A stretch of 45,408 nucleotides of DNA from Zygnema cylindricum (taxonomy: Eukaryota; Streptophyta; Zygnematophyceae; Zygnematales; Zygnemataceae): positions 64,001-109,408 of the forward strand of contig JBBHKE010000474.1 in NCBI GenBank assembly GCA_037447655.1. Reading direction: 5' to 3'. Below, piece after piece: positions 43,296 through 45,408 of this stretch (the stretch's first letter is position 1; each line of letters begins with the position of its first letter). The translations under genes were made by a program, and so were the position numbers. The notes beneath the pieces were generated by a model. The model made no database searches. It was not told the DNA's origin and saw nothing but the letters and a program-made list of their open reading frames with translations.

Positions 43296-45408
43296 CTATT
43301 GAGCTTCACATTTAGAGCGGTGGACATGTAAATGTTTCCACTCCCATTTACCAGGAGCAACATTGGACCGTTGCCAGACTCTCGTCTCATTCACAGAGTG
43401 GACCGTACCCTCTCCTGATTGGTCCACCTGTTGTTTTAACCTTGTATAGGTAACAAGACCAATATTACCCACGATAACCACACGAGGAGACGCTATTGTT
43501 GATTTTGTTGTTGGAGCCGATTTCTTGATGGTTTCCGGCTCAGTAGTATTATTAGCAGCCTTTAAATCGAAGTAGAATTTGTGGAAGTCGAGTCCCTCCA
43601 CGAGATGTCCTGTCAAAACATCTCAGGAATTCTCAGTATCGGAAACGACTTGTGTAACTACACCGTGAATCGTAATTCAAATAGCGTGGAATTTATGTTA
43701 GTGTTATTAATTGTAGTTTAGTTACAAATGGCATGGCTGATTTCAAGCCATTAAGACAAAAAACATTTAGCAGTCTTTAACACTTTTTTTGTAGTCATAA
43801 TAGAGATTCATGGTGTACACTGACCACCAGTGGTTTTTTCGACACAAAGTCATAAGTCAGTGTTAATAAAATTATAAAATTAAGTGGGCAAATAACAAAA
43901 TCCAGTGTAGTTAGTTCTAAATAAGTGTAACTCTAATACCGAAAATATAAAAGAAAACCAGCATAACTAAACAAAATGAAAGCACTGTTTGGAAAGTACA
44001 CATTTTCTTTAAAAGAAACAACCATAAATGAACAACCAGCTGTCGTATGTGACCTAGCTACATAAACATTTCACAGTTTTGCACTAAGAGCACACTCCAT
44101 AAACCTCTATTGCATATAATTATCGCTATAATTCCTCAACCTAGTCAAAACCTCTAGCACCAATAGATGTTTAACAGAGAAGAACTAAAAAACCTCGGAA
44201 GAAGACTAAAAACATAAAAGTGGTATAGAAGTACATCAGAAAAAATTAAGAAAACTACAAAAGGAGACTGTGGCAAAGTTTAAAAACGTACCTTGTGCCT
44301 CCGGCTCGAATGCGGTTAATCCTGGATCGCACAATTTGGCATATGTAGCATAGTCACCAGAGTCAATGGCTTGCAGTAGTGTCTTTGACACGTCCAGCAA
44401 GTCGCTCTACCAAACCATACAAATGCCCACCGAGGAGAGTGCCTTGATTTCCAAACAGCAAACAGAGTGCAAATGCAAAAAACACAAGTATTTATGCAGG
44501 AAGAAGAAATGAGGTGCATGACTCCAAAAAAGGACTTATCGAAAACCACTATACCAAAGATCTAGCAAAAATGTTGTGAAATGCAAGCAGCTAATTATGG
44601 CAGCGAACCGACCTCAAGGAATCGGAGGAAGAGAGGAGCTAAGCTCTTGAAAACTTCATCAGGTGTCTTTGTCGCGTTAATCTGGCCCACCACACAAAAT
44701 ATACCATGAATTCTTCTATTTGTTTAGTCCAAGGTTAATCATTATCTTACATAGCTGTAAGCACAGAAAGGGTTGCAGGGTGTCCACTAAAGGCGAGGCA
44801 TAAATTCACGACCTACATTTCAAATCCCTGAGCAGTTTGGTTTGTATGTACATTGAAAGAAATGTACTTACCCTGTACCTACATTGCCATGCTTTGCTTC
44901 TAGAGCATGTTTTCTGGGAAAAAAATCCTTCAAAAACTGCTGTCTACCAGTGATTCAATTGGGTACGGATTGTCCCTATGTCAAAACATCCATCTTGAAA
45001 TGAACAGTAAGGACACTTAAACTAGCAGGTTCAGGGGCCTACCTTCCTGACTTTCCCGAATTTCTCATAATGCTCCACAACTGGCATGCTCGATTCAATG
45101 AAAACCTTAAACCTCTTTTTTATGGTCTCAACATTATCATCAATACGGCCCTGAGGAACCAGCAACACCAAATACCGAGCTTTCAATTTCCAGGTCAATT
45201 TACGCTCATAGCCAGATATCAGCCATCAACAGACGACAATTATGGATCAGAAACAATAGTCATATTACTACTGCCAAAAAATCAAGCGTCAACCTTCGAC
45301 AAAAAGAGCGGATGACAACAAGGTCTTTATTATTTAACTTCACTTCCGATAGATGAGTAAAACAGGTAAGGACAAACCTGATTCCGACCGAGAAGACGCT
45401 TCTCCATC
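43296..45408 (-). CDS. UMP-CMP kinase C-terminus joined in frame to a CaMKII association (hub) domain (5' partial)
   Basis: Minus-strand exons: 45408-45378 ([10 protein letters not shown], part of the lid), 45150-45043 ([17 protein letters not shown]... to KFGKVRK), 44681-44613 ([18 protein letters not shown]...), 44406-44292 ([20 protein letters not shown], then [15 protein letters not shown]) and 43609-43296 ([15 protein letters not shown] to [15 protein letters not shown] and [16 protein letters not shown]). The first three match UMP-CMP kinases, which phosphorylate UMP and CMP with ATP. The last two form a complete hub domain very like animal CaMKII, with a short extra segment after the first helix. 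The hub exon has no ATG and an in-frame TAG immediately upstream, so it must be spliced to something; the kinase exon ends in the matching phase 0. The linking donor GAG|GTCGGT is weak; unspliced, the kinase would end VGSLP at 44595. A fusion is therefore likely but unproven. The N-terminal P-loop is off the window. Confidence 0.75.
43661..43815. mobile_element. TA-flanked MITE in the hub-domain intron
   Basis: The ends CACCGTGAATCGTAATTC and the inverse of AGAGATTCATGGTG are flanked by TA at 43659-43660 and 43816-43817. At 155 bp it is the shortest copy. It sits 52 bp from the acceptor of the last exon. Confidence 0.75.

Noticed and set aside
44316-44549. 77-codon minus-strand frame with an ATG before the hub exon
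   Set aside because: It crosses the hub exon in the wrong frame and has no family similarity; it does not supply a start for the hub domain.
45070-45315. 81-codon plus-strand frame
   Set aside because: It is the antisense shadow of the UMP-CMP kinase exon at 45043-45150, whose minus-strand reading matches the family.
1-45408. tRNA, rRNA or snRNA genes
   Set aside because: No convincing tRNA T-loop and anticodon-arm combination or rRNA/snRNA motif was seen on either strand by eye; a covariance-model scan would be needed to exclude them.

Overview
This window looks like nuclear DNA from a streptophyte, most plausibly a charophyte alga or an early-diverging land plant. The reasons are a plant-type villin with headpiece, a CDPK/PEPRK-type kinase, a short COX7a-like protein, spliceosomal GT-AG introns, long simple-sequence tracts and dense nested transposons. 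The species cannot be fixed from the sequence alone. All gene models come from reading splice junctions and family motifs by eye.

Layout. 1-2.4 kb: probably intron of the villin gene or intergenic, with an old retrotransposon tail. 2.46-7.9 kb (+): the 3' half of a villin gene in 12 exons, including an 11-nt microexon, ending in a complete headpiece. 8-17.5 kb: a gene-poor, transposon-rich stretch with a complete non-autonomous hAT element, a second hAT-like family and TA-flanked MITEs. 17.6-19.0 kb: a pyrimidine tract, a 10-N gap and a ~1.1 kb purine tract. 19.9-22.7 kb (+): a Ser/Thr kinase gene whose ATP-binding lobe is not in view. 23.5-31.2 kb: two inverted copies of one R2/RLE-like non-LTR retrotransposon, with MITEs and a third hAT copy between them. 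32.0-35.1 kb (-): a three-exon gene for a ~765-residue coiled-coil protein. 36.3-39.5 kb: a foldback element with ~470-bp arms that has taken four later insertions, each with its own target-site duplication. 40.2-40.9 kb (+): a two-exon COX7a-like gene. 43.3 kb to the right edge (-): exons of a UMP-CMP kinase that appear to splice in frame into a complete CaMKII association (hub) domain.

The standout candidate is that last gene. A nucleoside monophosphate kinase C-terminus is followed 206 bp later by a hub-domain exon with no start codon of its own, an in-frame stop immediately before it, and a matching splice phase. If transcripts confirm it, this is a hub-scaffolded metabolic kinase; retention of the linking intron would instead give an ordinary unfused kinase. 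The next most informative items are the nested foldback insertions, the retrotransposon 3' hairpin with an apparent compensatory change, and the villin microexon.

The protein-coding genes share no evident pathway, as is usual in a plant-type genome. Villin and the coiled-coil protein are probably cytoskeletal or structural, the kinase is a signalling enzyme, COX7a is mitochondrial, and UMP-CMP kinase belongs to pyrimidine nucleotide metabolism.
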